DNA of 64,000 bases from Cernens ardua (GTDB taxonomy: Bacteria > Pseudomonadota > Gammaproteobacteria > Pseudomonadales > Halomonadaceae). Made by a program: the position numbers and the translations under genes. The notes below the pieces were generated by a model, which did not search any database, was not told where the DNA came from, and worked only from the letters and a program-made list of their open reading frames with translations. Positions within the stretch are counted from its first letter, which is position 1; each line of letters opens with the position of its first letter. The DNA lies in assembly GCF_051251085.1 (NCBI RefSeq), contig NZ_JBPCZH010000005.1:174356-238355 (forward strand), given 5' to 3'. Below, piece by piece: positions 45,682 to 54,070 of this stretch.

Positions 45682-46785
45682 TTATTTGCCCAGTGTCAGG
45701 CGTGCTACGTTACGTGCGCCAAGGTGTACCGGTTGTCCGTTGTAGGTAACGGACACGCCGGTTGCATTGCCAATGACCAGATGGAAGGGGGCCTGACCGG
45801 TAATGGTTCGTTGTGAGCCTGCTTGCTGAAGCCCTGACAGCAGGGTACGACCATGTGCATCGGTAATACGTGTCCAGGACTGACGATTGAACTGCAACGC
45901 AATACCATTGGAAGAGGTCGCTACCGCTCCATTGTCCGCATTCTGGCTCTGCCCTTGAGTATTGTTCTGAGGATTGCCATTCTGGTTATTGGTGTTCAGG
46001 TTATTGCCATTCTGACTTGTACCATTTTGTGCGCTATTTGACTGGTTTTGCTGAGTTTCGCTCTCGGCTTCACTTGTCGTCATGTTGGCACCGTCAACAC
46101 CATTGCCTACCTGCATCTGGAGGTCGTTGGAACCATCGTTGCTGCCTGTATTACCCTGCGCACCGTTATTGGTGGTTGGCGTACTGTTTGTGGTGGTTGC
46201 AGGCGCATTGGCAGATGTGCTGTTGGAGCTCGTATTGCTGCCTTGTGCATTGGGTGCATTGCCGTCAGAGGCTGTGGTTGATGACTGAGGTGAATTGGAC
46301 GTGGGCGATGGCTGATCAGGGATCTGCGCACTGGGTGTATTATTTTCCTGTGCGTTGAAATCAGTACCGTTCCGGTTTTTCCACCATTGTGTTGTCAACC
46401 CGATAATAAGCAACAGAATGATGATGGTAATGATCCAGAATGCAATCTTGCCGATGCGACTAGGGCGTTTTAGCGGCTTGATCGGGGTGGAAACCTTGAT
46501 AGGTTCATCCACTTTGCCATGTTTCTCATCATGCGCCCTAAGTACCTGTTCGGGATCAATTTCCAACAGGCGCGCGTAGGCACGCAGATAGCCACGACGA
46601 TAGGTCGGAATACGCAGCTGTTCGTAATGCTCGTTCTCGAGGTCTGTAACCAGCGAGGGGCGCAGATTCAGATGAGCTGCAGCCTGTTCAATGCTAAGGC
46701 CCTTGCGCTCCCTGGCGCTGCGAAGCATATCTCCGGCCGACTGTGTCGTAGATTGGTTTGCCGCAGAAGATGGCTGTTCGCTCAT
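45682..46785 (-). CDS. rodZ: Cell-shape protein RodZ
   Basis: Bitopic inner membrane protein that links MreB to the elongasome. It has 367 residues: a cytoplasmic Xre-type helix-turn-helix (LRSARERKGLSIEQAAAHLN, about 21-40, through 85), a basic stretch before the membrane span at about 112-132, then a periplasmic region. About 145-290 is a low-complexity Asn/Gln/Ser/Thr-rich segment, longer than usual. The C-terminal DUF4115 beta domain (ALQFNRQSWTRITDAHGRTL, VTYNGQPVHL) is intact. AAGGA lies 8 nt before ATG 46785. It follows pilW, as usual. Confidence 0.94.
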   Translation of the reverse strand: MSEQPSSAANQSTTQSAGDMLRSARERKGLSIEQAAAHLNLRPSLVTDLENEHYEQLRIPTYRRGYLRAYARLLEIDPEQVLRAHDEKHGKVDEPIKVSTPIKPLKRPSRIGKIAFWIITIIILLLIIGLTTQWWKNRNGTDFNAQENNTPSAQIPDQPSPTSNSPQSSTTASDGNAPNAQGSNTSSNSTSANAPATTTNSTPTTNNGAQGNTGSNDGSNDLQMQVGNGVDGANMTTSEAESETQQNQSNSAQNGTSQNGNNLNTNNQNGNPQNNTQGQSQNADNGAVATSSNGIALQFNRQSWTRITDAHGRTLLSGLQQAGSQRTITGQAPFHLVIGNATGVSVTYNGQPVHLGARNVARLTLGK

Positions 46786-46799
46786 GCCGAAAGTCCTTT

Positions 46800-47621
46800 T
46801 TATTGCGCCCGGTTGGTGGATTGATTCGATGATGCCGGGGTCTCTGACATCTGTCTTGCACGACTCAGCGCCTGGCCAAGCGCGTCTGATTCATGTGTAT
46901 TGCCTTTCAGATGCACATATTGCGATAGTTTTGCAGAAGATGCATCCAAATTGCCCTTGTAAAAATCCAGGTACGCTTGAGCCAGCAGGACCAGAGGTTG
47001 CTCCGGCGCAATCCGTTCTGCTTCATCCAGCGTGTTACCTGCGCCTGTCATATTGCCGGTTTTTAACTGACATTGCGACAGGTTGACCAATATTCCCGGC
47101 CTGCCGGGGTAATGTGTATCACTGGCGGCCCTGGATAATTGCTGGCAAGCCTGCTCAAACTTTCCCTCTTCAAAAAGCAGAGCTGCGTAATTATTACGCA
47201 CCTGTGGCTCCTGTAGCGAGCCATTATCCGTAATTTCACGCGATTTGGACAATGTACGCAAGGTGCGATCATAGTACTCGCCTGCGCGGGCCATGTCTCC
47301 ATTGTGTTGTTCTATTAATGCGAGCCCGTGCAGGGCACTGGCTTCCTGATCATTTAGCGCTAATGAACGCTGGAAAGCCTGATACGCACGGGAGGTATCC
47401 CCCCGTGAGAGGTAGGCCATGCCGAGTTCAGAATAGGCAGATGCTTTCGCCTGAGGGGAGGCGCTTTGTGCTGATGAAGCGCTGGCGTGGGTGCTTGCGC
47501 AGCCGCTCAGTCCGCCAGTCATGGACAGACACGCCATTAATGTCACTAGTGAGCCCGCCACAGATGACTTGATGCGTGAAGATGAAAACAGGGGGCGAAA
47601 ATATGAATGCATGGTGAACAT
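46800..47621 (-). CDS. pilW: Type IV pilus biogenesis lipoprotein PilW (PilF)
   Basis: A 273-residue TPR lipoprotein that helps assemble the PilQ secretin of type IV pili. The N-terminal signal ends in lipobox GGLSGC. Six or so TPR helices follow: AYSELGMAYLSRGDTSRAYQ, ALHGLALIEQHNGDMARAGE and RNNYAALLFEEGKFEQACQQL. ATG 47621 is preferred; a GTG at 47624 is adjacent. The rlmN-pilW-rodZ order is standard. Confidence 0.92.
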   Translation of the reverse strand: MFTMHSYFRPLFSSSRIKSSVAGSLVTLMACLSMTGGLSGCASTHASASSAQSASPQAKASAYSELGMAYLSRGDTSRAYQAFQRSLALNDQEASALHGLALIEQHNGDMARAGEYYDRTLRTLSKSREITDNGSLQEPQVRNNYAALLFEEGKFEQACQQLSRAASDTHYPGRPGILVNLSQCQLKTGNMTGAGNTLDEAERIAPEQPLVLLAQAYLDFYKGNLDASSAKLSQYVHLKGNTHESDALGQALSRARQMSETPASSNQSTNRAQ

Positions 47622-47700
47622 CACTTATCTCTCAAGGAAGTAACGGCTGTTATTATGCCTCGAAAAATAATGAATGAAGTCAACGTTGATAACCTCTGCT

Positions 47701-48852
47701 TCAGCTAGCGTCAATGGAGAGTGTTTGAATATAGCGTTCCTGACGGCGCGTACGGTCTTTTACGCGGCCCACCAATTGCCCACAGGCTGCATCGATATCG
47801 TCACCACGTGTCATTCTGACAGGAGCCTTGTGTCCACGTTCAAATAGCCAGTGCTGAAAACGCATGACCTGATTACGAGAAGGTTTGCTATAGCCTGAAC
47901 CCGGGAAGGGGTTGAATGGAATCAGGTTGATCTTGCAAGGAATATCCTTCAGTACTTTGGCCAGTTCATCGGCATGCTCCTGTTGATCATTCACACCGGC
48001 CATCAGTGTGTATTCAACGGTGATCATGCGGGCGTCCTTGCATTTGTCCAGATATCGACGGCATGCGTCCAATAATGTCGCAATATTGTACTTGCGATTC
48101 AGAGGCACCAGCGTATTACGCAGCTCATCGTTGGGAGCATGCAGGGAAATCGCCAGACTGACATCCAGTTGGTCGCCCAATTCATCAATCTTTGGAACAA
48201 GCCCTGACGTAGACAGTGTTACACGACGCTTGGAGAGTCCATAAGCGTTGTCGTCCAGCATCAGTTTCATGGAAGCCACCACCGGCTCGAAGTTCATCAG
48301 TGGTTCACCCATCCCCATCATGACCACATTCGTGACAGGCTTGCGGCCATCATTGTAGGGCGTACCGCAATGGGTAGCGATCCACACCTGACCAATGATT
48401 TCGGCGCTATCCAGATTCCGCGCAAAGCCCTGTTTACCCGTGGAGCAAAAACTGCAATCCAGCGAGCAGCCCACCTGTGATGAAACACACAAGGTACGGC
48501 GGCCATTGTCCGCCGGAATCAACACTGTTTCGATCAGACTGCCGCCCTTGGCTTCGACTACCCATTTACGTGTGCCATCACGGGACTCACCCTGATAGGC
48601 CACACGGGGTGGAGTGACTTCCGCCACCGCCGAAAGCTTTTCTCTCAACGACTTGGAGAGGTTGGTCATCTCGGCGAAATCGGTAACTCCTTCCTGGTGA
48701 ATCCACTTCATCACCTGTGCGGCACGGAAGGGTTTTTCACCCAATTCAGTAAAGAACCGACTCATTTCTTCACGAGTAAGCCCGAGCAAATTCACCCGCT
48801 CAGACGAGGTCTGCGGTTCGGAAATGTCTTTTGTCGGTATATGGTTACTCAT
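47701..48852 (-). CDS. rlmN: Dual-specificity RNA methyltransferase RlmN
   Basis: Radical SAM enzyme that methylates C2 of A2503 in 23S rRNA and A37 in some tRNAs. From ATG 48852 it has 383 residues, as in E. coli. The [4Fe-4S] motif is CSLDCSFC; VVMMGMGEPLMNF precedes the SAM-binding segment, and the mechanistic Cys is in IDAACGQLVG near the end. It depends on a [4Fe-4S] cluster, so the cell must still make Fe-S proteins although iscU is missing nearby. An ATG at 48879 is also in frame. Confidence 0.94.
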   Translation of the reverse strand: MSNHIPTKDISEPQTSSERVNLLGLTREEMSRFFTELGEKPFRAAQVMKWIHQEGVTDFAEMTNLSKSLREKLSAVAEVTPPRVAYQGESRDGTRKWVVEAKGGSLIETVLIPADNGRRTLCVSSQVGCSLDCSFCSTGKQGFARNLDSAEIIGQVWIATHCGTPYNDGRKPVTNVVMMGMGEPLMNFEPVVASMKLMLDDNAYGLSKRRVTLSTSGLVPKIDELGDQLDVSLAISLHAPNDELRNTLVPLNRKYNIATLLDACRRYLDKCKDARMITVEYTLMAGVNDQQEHADELAKVLKDIPCKINLIPFNPFPGSGYSKPSRNQVMRFQHWLFERGHKAPVRMTRGDDIDAACGQLVGRVKDRTRRQERYIQTLSIDAS

Positions 48853-49156
48853 GTTCAACGGTCGTCTTCCAGTGAGCATCGCCGTAGCAGGTGACTGCCA
48901 TGGGGCGCTGCTCTGTAATAAGTTGTAGACTCGCTTATGTCATGTTATGGCTCACAGTGAACCTGACAGTAAGTATAGTCTGTAATTTCAAATATGGCGT
49001 TGCCTTTCATGCAGAACGAAAACATGAGGGGGTCGCCGTAAACGCCAGCTATAATATAGCTCAAAAGCCATGCCCAGAGATTAACCTGTTGCATGGCCAT
49101 TGATACGCTTCAAATATGATCAGCCCATGAGGCAGATGCCCCACAGGGGATACTTC
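48853..49156. other. Region between ndk and rlmN
   Basis: 304 bp between co-oriented genes without a credible ORF. Probably the ndk 3' end and rlmN promoter; nothing distinctive seen. Confidence 0.4.
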
Positions 49157-49582
49157 TTAGCGAGGATAGATTTCGTCTTCAGCAAAGAAGTAGCTGACTT
49201 CACGCTTGGCTGATTCAACAGCGTCGGAACCGTGAACCGCATTCGCATCGATAGAGCTGGCAAAATCTGCACGGATAGTGCCTTTTTCGGCTTCTTTCGG
49301 GTTGGTAGCGCCCATCAGATCACGGTTGGTCAGAACGGCATTTTCGCCTTCCAGTACCTGAATCATGACAGGGCCAGAGGTCATGAACTCAACCAGATCG
49401 TTGAAGAAAGGACGCTCTTTGTGCTCTGCATAAAACCCTTCAGCCTTTTCGCGTGAAAGGTGTTCCATTTTGGCAGCGATGATTTTCAGACCCGCCTTTT
49501 CAAAACGTGTGTAGATTTCACCAATAACGTTTTTAGCAACGGCATCAGGCTTGATGATCGATAGAGTACGTTCGACGGCCAT
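49157..49582 (-). CDS. ndk: Nucleoside diphosphate kinase
   Basis: Transfers gamma-phosphate from ATP to nucleoside diphosphates. It has 141 residues, the standard size. The phosphohistidine lies in NAVHGSDAVESA (His about 117), with MAVERTLSIIKPDAVAKN at the start and MGATNPKEA in the nucleotide site. AGGAG precedes ATG 49582. In Pseudomonas ndk follows the isc operon directly; here it follows iscA. Confidence 0.97.
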   Translation of the reverse strand: MAVERTLSIIKPDAVAKNVIGEIYTRFEKAGLKIIAAKMEHLSREKAEGFYAEHKERPFFNDLVEFMTSGPVMIQVLEGENAVLTNRDLMGATNPKEAEKGTIRADFASSIDANAVHGSDAVESAKREVSYFFAEDEIYPR

Positions 49583-49813
49583 GATGGCTCCTGTTCAGTA
49601 ATAAAAGTATACCGGCACTGGCGAATCTGTCATGAAATCGCAAGTGCCTTGATGGAATGTGGGGCCTTGATCGATTGGAACAAGTATCAGAGACGTGACC
49701 ACGAGGCGCCATAGTATACCCTCTCTATAGCGGTTTTGCCCAGTGGTTAGGCACGTTACTGCCCATAGTAGGCTACTGTGGGCGTTTTACCATGGTTGCT
49801 GCAGTGAAAATTG

Positions 49814-50149
49814 TCAGGATGCCTGTACGCTAAAACTTTCACCACAGCCGCATTCATCGGCTACATTCGGGTTGTTGAATTTGAACAAACGATTCAAACC
49901 TTCACTGATGTAGTCGACTTCTGTCCCATCGAGGACGGTAAGAGCTTCACGATCCACGATAACCTTGGCCCCCTTGGATTCGAAGACTTCATCATTCGGG
50001 CCGACTTCATCGGCAAAGTCCAGCACGTAAGCGTATCCCGAACAACCACTGGTCGTGATGCCGACACGCAATCCCAACCCGTACCCGCGCTCGTCCAGTA
50101 CATGCTGGATCTGTTGGGCTGCTGCTTCGCTGATGGTAATAGTCGCCAT
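49814..50149 (-). CDS. iscA: Fe-S cluster A-type carrier IscA
   Basis: A-type carrier that passes Fe-S clusters to target proteins. From ATG 50149 (GGAGGT upstream) it has 111 residues. The three cluster cysteines are visible: TSGCSGYAYVLDF and the C-terminal DECGCGESF. NNPNVAD resembles IscA/ErpA equally, so ErpA is possible. The next gene upstream is iscS, with a 277-nt gap where iscU would normally lie. Confidence 0.9.
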   Translation of the reverse strand: MATITISEAAAQQIQHVLDERGYGLGLRVGITTSGCSGYAYVLDFADEVGPNDEVFESKGAKVIVDREALTVLDGTEVDYISEGLNRLFKFNNPNVADECGCGESFSVQAS

Positions 50150-50426
50150 GATGAGTACCTCCGACAGCATGCTTTGCTGTCCAAAATGAAATCGTTATGT
50201 ATGCCTGCAGCATGATGAATGATCAGGCAATATCAATCAAAGAGAGTTGATATGAATTATATGCATGCATGGTTCGTCTATAAACCGCATACGGTCAATC
50301 AGGTTAGTGGAAGCCCTGCCATATGGTTGCCAGTAAATGGTGCCGAGGAATTCAAACACAGCGATTGCGTCCTTCATACAGCACTTGCCAACGGTAGGTG
50401 ATAGGCAGTTAACGTGGCCCAAACCT

Positions 50427-51626
50427 TCACTTCGATGAGGAATTTGCTGCCAATTCTTCAGGCCTTAAACGTGTAACAACACCCTCGATTGAACGGAGAG
50501 CAAATTCCACTTCCTCTTCTGTAGTAAATCGTCCCATGCTAATGCGTAATGTAGCCAATGCGCGCTTTTCGGGCACGCCGACGCCAACCAGCACGTAGGA
50601 TGGCGCCACGGTGGCTGAATTGCAGGCGGACCCATTGGATACGGCGACTTCACGCAAATTCATGAGCAAGGTCTGCCCTTCGAGATCATCAAAGCCGATG
50701 CTGACAATGTTGGGCACTTGATCCTCCGGCGGAATACTTAAATACGCCCCTTTCATTGTGCCAGCCCACTGTACAACGCGGTCATGTAACTGCTGAAGAT
50801 GACGGCGATCTTCGTGCATTTGTTGCGCGGCCAGCTCATAGGCTTTGCCCATTCCGGCAATCTGATGTGTCGCCAGTGTGCCTGAGCGCATACCTCTTTC
50901 ATGCCCACCTCCATGAATGATCGCTTCGATGGTGACTCCCTGCCTGACATACAATGCCCCGATTCCCTTGGGACCATAGAGTTTATGGGCAGAGAGCGAC
51001 ATCAGGTCTATGGGCATCTCTTCGACATTCAGCGGAATCTTGCCTGCCGCCTGAGCTGCATCGACATGAAAGAGGGCGCCTCCGTCGTGGGCAATACGCC
51101 CCAATGCATCAAGATCATTGACGCTTCCTACCTCGTTGTTGACCGCCATTAGGGAAACCAGTGCTGTTTCAGGGCGCATGGCCGCGGCCAGACTCTCCGG
51201 CGTAATCCGGCCCTCATTGTCTGGTGTGAGCCAGGTGACCTCAAATCCTTCCCGTTCCAGTGAAAGCGCTGTGTCAATGATAGCCTTGTGCTCAATTGTC
51301 GACGTGATCAAATGGCGTTTACTGCTATGAAGGCCATTTTTTCTTTGGGCACGCATCAGGCCCGTGAGTGCCAGATTGTCTGCTTCGGTGGCGCCGGACG
51401 TCCACACGATTTCTCGCGGGTCGGCATGGATCAAGTCTGCTACCTGACGCCGTGCACCCTCCACCGCCTGCTCAGCCAGCCAACCCAACATATGACTCCG
51501 GGACGCAGGGTTGGCGTAGGTGCCTTCAGTGCCCAGGTAGCGCGTCATGACGTCAATCACATGAGGGTCTATAGGTGTGGTGGCTGCGTAATCAAGATAA
51601 ACAGGGGTATTGATGGAAGTAGACAT
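50427..51626 (-). CDS. iscS: Cysteine desulfurase IscS without the IscU-docking tail
   Basis: PLP enzyme that takes sulfur from cysteine for Fe-S clusters and thionucleosides. It has 399 residues. PLP lysine: SLSAHKLYGPKG (Lys215); catalytic Cys335 in SNGSACNSATVAPSY; and YLDYAATTPIDP at the start. E. coli IscS continues after its last helix with a PLWEM…GVDLNSIEW tail that contacts IscU. Here the protein instead ends RLRPEELAANSSSK, lacking the tail. ATG 51626 is used rather than 51671 because it matches the family start. In the iscR-iscS-iscA operon. Confidence 0.95.
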   Translation of the reverse strand: MSTSINTPVYLDYAATTPIDPHVIDVMTRYLGTEGTYANPASRSHMLGWLAEQAVEGARRQVADLIHADPREIVWTSGATEADNLALTGLMRAQRKNGLHSSKRHLITSTIEHKAIIDTALSLEREGFEVTWLTPDNEGRITPESLAAAMRPETALVSLMAVNNEVGSVNDLDALGRIAHDGGALFHVDAAQAAGKIPLNVEEMPIDLMSLSAHKLYGPKGIGALYVRQGVTIEAIIHGGGHERGMRSGTLATHQIAGMGKAYELAAQQMHEDRRHLQQLHDRVVQWAGTMKGAYLSIPPEDQVPNIVSIGFDDLEGQTLLMNLREVAVSNGSACNSATVAPSYVLVGVGVPEKRALATLRISMGRFTTEEEVEFALRSIEGVVTRLRPEELAANSSSK

Positions 51627-51709
51627 GAGTGTATCCCGAGTGATCAAAGAGCATGAATCAGTCACATTCACCGGCTATATTCAGCAGATTGCAGCTGAAT
51701 GGAGAAGGA

Positions 51710-52192
51710 CTATTGTGAAGCAAACAATAAATCCTGATTGAGGACATCACTTGTGAGTTTGTCCTGCTGCCGCTGTGCCACCAATTGTACATCTCTGCGG
51801 GCGATAAGGTCGGATAACGTAATGCCATTAAGGAATGAATAAATGGCATCTGAAAGGTCGCACCACAGGTGATGGGTCAGACACTGCTGGCCATGATCAC
51901 AATTCCCTTCGCCCTGACAGCGGGTGACATCAACGGATTCGCTGACAGAATCGATGATACGCGCAATGGAGATATCCGCAGGTGTATTTGCCAACAAGTA
52001 GCCGCCACCTGGCCCCCTGACGCTTTCCACCAGTTTGCCGCGGCGTAGTTTTGCAAAGAGCTGTTCAAGATAGGAAAGGGAGATTTCCTGACGTTGGGAG
52101 ATTTCAGCCAGTTTGATCGGACCATGCGTAGTATGGATGGCCAGATCCAACATGGCTGTCACCGCATATCGACCCTTGGTTGTAAGACGCAT
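51710..52192 (-). CDS. iscR: Fe-S regulator IscR
   Basis: Rrf2-family repressor that senses Fe-S status. It has 160 residues. The DNA-binding winged helix (GRYAVTAMLDLAIH; KLAEISQRQEISLSYLEQLF) is intact, as are the [2Fe-2S] ligands Cys92, Cys98, Cys104 and His107 (E. coli numbering matches exactly) in RCQGEGNCDHGQQCLTHHL. An apparent type 1 IscR site lies in the promoter (52343-52367), implying self-repression. It is the first gene of the reduced isc operon. Confidence 0.96.
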   Translation of the reverse strand: MRLTTKGRYAVTAMLDLAIHTTHGPIKLAEISQRQEISLSYLEQLFAKLRRGKLVESVRGPGGGYLLANTPADISIARIIDSVSESVDVTRCQGEGNCDHGQQCLTHHLWCDLSDAIYSFLNGITLSDLIARRDVQLVAQRQQDKLTSDVLNQDLLFASQ

Positions 52193-52823
52193 GGCAAGAA
52201 TTCCATATCAAATAATGGCAAAGATGTATTTGGGTTGTGCTTGGCAACCGCGGGACCTGTACCGGACTGCTATTTGTACTCCATGGCGACCGGTAGGGCG
52301 GTATGCCCCTTTTATAGACGGTTTATCTTCTACAGTATGCGTATAACCCACTAATTTAGTCAACTTTATATTTGGGGGTAAAGCAGGGTAACACGTTGGG
52401 CACTGCATGGTTGTTTTTTAACCAGAACGGCAGCGGGGCGAACATGCCGTTCAAAAAGCCACAATGAAGAGTGGCACAGATACGTTGGCTGTAAGGGCTC
52501 CCATATAGAACCTGAGCTGATATGGGAACAACAAATCCATTACATCAAAACATTTCGTTGGGATTCTTCAATACAAGTGGTGTTGGCACAAGCGGTGTTA
52601 GCGATGTAGTCGATTGCTGGCTACACCAGTGATATCAGGACCCCTCCATCGACAACGTATTGATTTCAAAATAATGGGCTTAGAGAGGATAGACAAATAC
52701 CACCGAGACATCATCTGATGCTTGATGTTCAGCTACGATTAATTTTCCGCTCTATTCTTGCTGATTTTATTGCTTCTACGCCTTGCATTGTGAAATCAGG
52801 GTAAGGAGATACTCATAATCCTC
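52193..52823. other. Gap between iscR and trmJ where cysE is usual
   Basis: 631 bp with no credible gene. It holds the iscR promoter and IscR site. cysE (serine acetyltransferase) normally lies here in Pseudomonas and its relatives; I see no remnant. Confidence 0.55.
52343..52367 (-). promoter_or_regulatory. Type 1 IscR binding site in the iscR promoter
   Basis: Read on the minus strand it fits the type 1 IscR consensus ATASYYGACTRWWWYAGTCRRSTAT at about 22 of 25 positions by eye. The centre is TTGACTAAATTAGT, in which TTGACT (52363-52358) is also the -35 hexamer. CATACT (52339-52334) is the -10 candidate, 18 nt later. Overlap with -35 fits repression by [2Fe-2S]-IscR. Confidence 0.75.
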
Positions 52824-53756
52824 CTATTTTCCCTCACCACTTTCCTCGGATGTTTTATCAGATGAACTCGCCTGAGCCCTATTTGATTGGGGTGAATGTG
52901 CAGGGTTGGACGTTGATGTTGAAGTGCTTTGGGTCAACCGATCAACGCTGGAAAGTATCCCGCGTAAAATGTTGGTTTCCATCGTATCCAACCGGGCACG
53001 TAAAAACAGGCGTCTTAAGCGAGGGATCAGCAAGCGGGGCTGCGCAGGATCATGAAAGCCTGTCGCCGTAAGTGTTCGCTCCATATGTTCAATCAAGCGC
53101 TCTACGGCGGCATGATCCGCATAAGGGTTATCCCATTCGACGTTATCCATGGATGCTTTCACTACATCCTCGTGACTGTCAGAAAGTGCGATGGGAGTGG
53201 CTTCATCATCGTTCACATCGACTAGCCATGCCTGCCGACATTCATATGCCATTACTTGTACGGCGGCACCCAGATTCAGCGAGCCAAAGTCTGCTGACGT
53301 TGGGATATGTACGTGAGCATTACAGTGTGCCAGCTCTTCATTGGTAAGCCCTGTATCCTCCCGTCCAAAAACAATAGCGACTGAGGTGCCTTCAGGGGCC
53401 TTGCTGAATTCTTCAGCCAATAAGGATGAAAAGCGGCGAGGGGAGACCATCGGCCATGGCATCGTCCGATTACGCGCACTGCAACCGACCACCCACGTGG
53501 TCCCTGCCAAGGCCTCTTTGAGTGAATCATACTGCTTTGCCTGACGAATGATGCCATCTGCGCCTGATGCACGTGACACTGCTTCCGAGGTATAGGGCTC
53601 ATAGCGTGGCTGTACGAATGCCAGTTGCGCCAATCCCATGGTTTTCATGGCGCGTGCAGCAGCCCCAATATTCCCGGGGTGACTGGTGCCAACCAGAACA
53701 ATACGGATTCGTTCAAGCCAGGTGTTCACAGGCGAAGGGACGGTTTCATTCGGCAT
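52824..53756 (-). CDS. trmJ: tRNA (cytidine32/uridine32-2'-O)-methyltransferase TrmJ
   Basis: SPOUT methyltransferase modifying the ribose of nucleotide 32. The conserved core is IRIVLVGTSHPGNIGAAARAMKTMGL at the start (listed here as IRIVLVGTSHPGNIGAAA), SARNRTMPWPMVSPR, VFGREDTGLTNEEL and SADFGSLNLGAAVQV. From ATG 53756 it has 310 residues against about 250, with a longer acidic segment at about 180-200 and a Ser-rich C-terminal tail. Starts at 53768 or 53792 are also in frame; repeated sequence just upstream makes the choice uncertain. Confidence 0.92.
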   Translation of the reverse strand: MPNETVPSPVNTWLERIRIVLVGTSHPGNIGAAARAMKTMGLAQLAFVQPRYEPYTSEAVSRASGADGIIRQAKQYDSLKEALAGTTWVVGCSARNRTMPWPMVSPRRFSSLLAEEFSKAPEGTSVAIVFGREDTGLTNEELAHCNAHVHIPTSADFGSLNLGAAVQVMAYECRQAWLVDVNDDEATPIALSDSHEDVVKASMDNVEWDNPYADHAAVERLIEHMERTLTATGFHDPAQPRLLIPRLRRLFLRARLDTMETNILRGILSSVDRLTQSTSTSTSNPAHSPQSNRAQASSSDKTSEESGEGK

Positions 53757-53810
53757 AGTGTTTTTCATTCTGCATAGTGTTTTTTGTTTCACACAGGGTT
53801 TTTCATTTTA
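53741..53810. repeat. Short degenerate repeats at the trmJ start
   Basis: GGCATAGTGTTTTTCATTC and TGCATAGTGTTTTTTGTTTC lie one after the other at 53753-53792; a more diverged ACGTAGTGTG follows at 53811. On the coding strand the repeat duplicates an ATG-containing segment and offers alternative in-frame starts for trmJ. Confidence 0.6.
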
Positions 53811-54070
53811 CGTAGTGTGTGACTCTGCAATACATCATGGGATGTCAAAGGCCATAGGTGCCTAGTGTAACATTCCTTGAATCAAAACTCCGGGCTAATG
53901 TGGTGAATCCGTCCGGTTTTTGCTATCATTACCCCCTTGTTCCTTTTTAACGTTAGCACCCCGAGTCGTGGGGGGCTTCCTTTCATTTCGCTCTTTAACA
54001 GCCCGGCTGGTGGCGACGGTTAATCGTAGGTATACGATGCCGTTTATCCCTTTAGATTGGATGAATTTCT
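53757..54070. other. Divergent region between trmJ and suhB
   Basis: About 314 bp with the divergent promoters. A TATCAT-like box for suhB lies near 53924-53929. No gene. Confidence 0.4.

Noticed and set aside
50237..50422. 61-codon frame in the iscA-iscS gap
   Set aside because: No start signal and no similarity to a known isc gene.
50150..50426. Possible iscU remnant between iscA and iscS
   Set aside because: Frames on both strands were read; none shows IscU motifs (such as the cysteine motifs or LPPVK).
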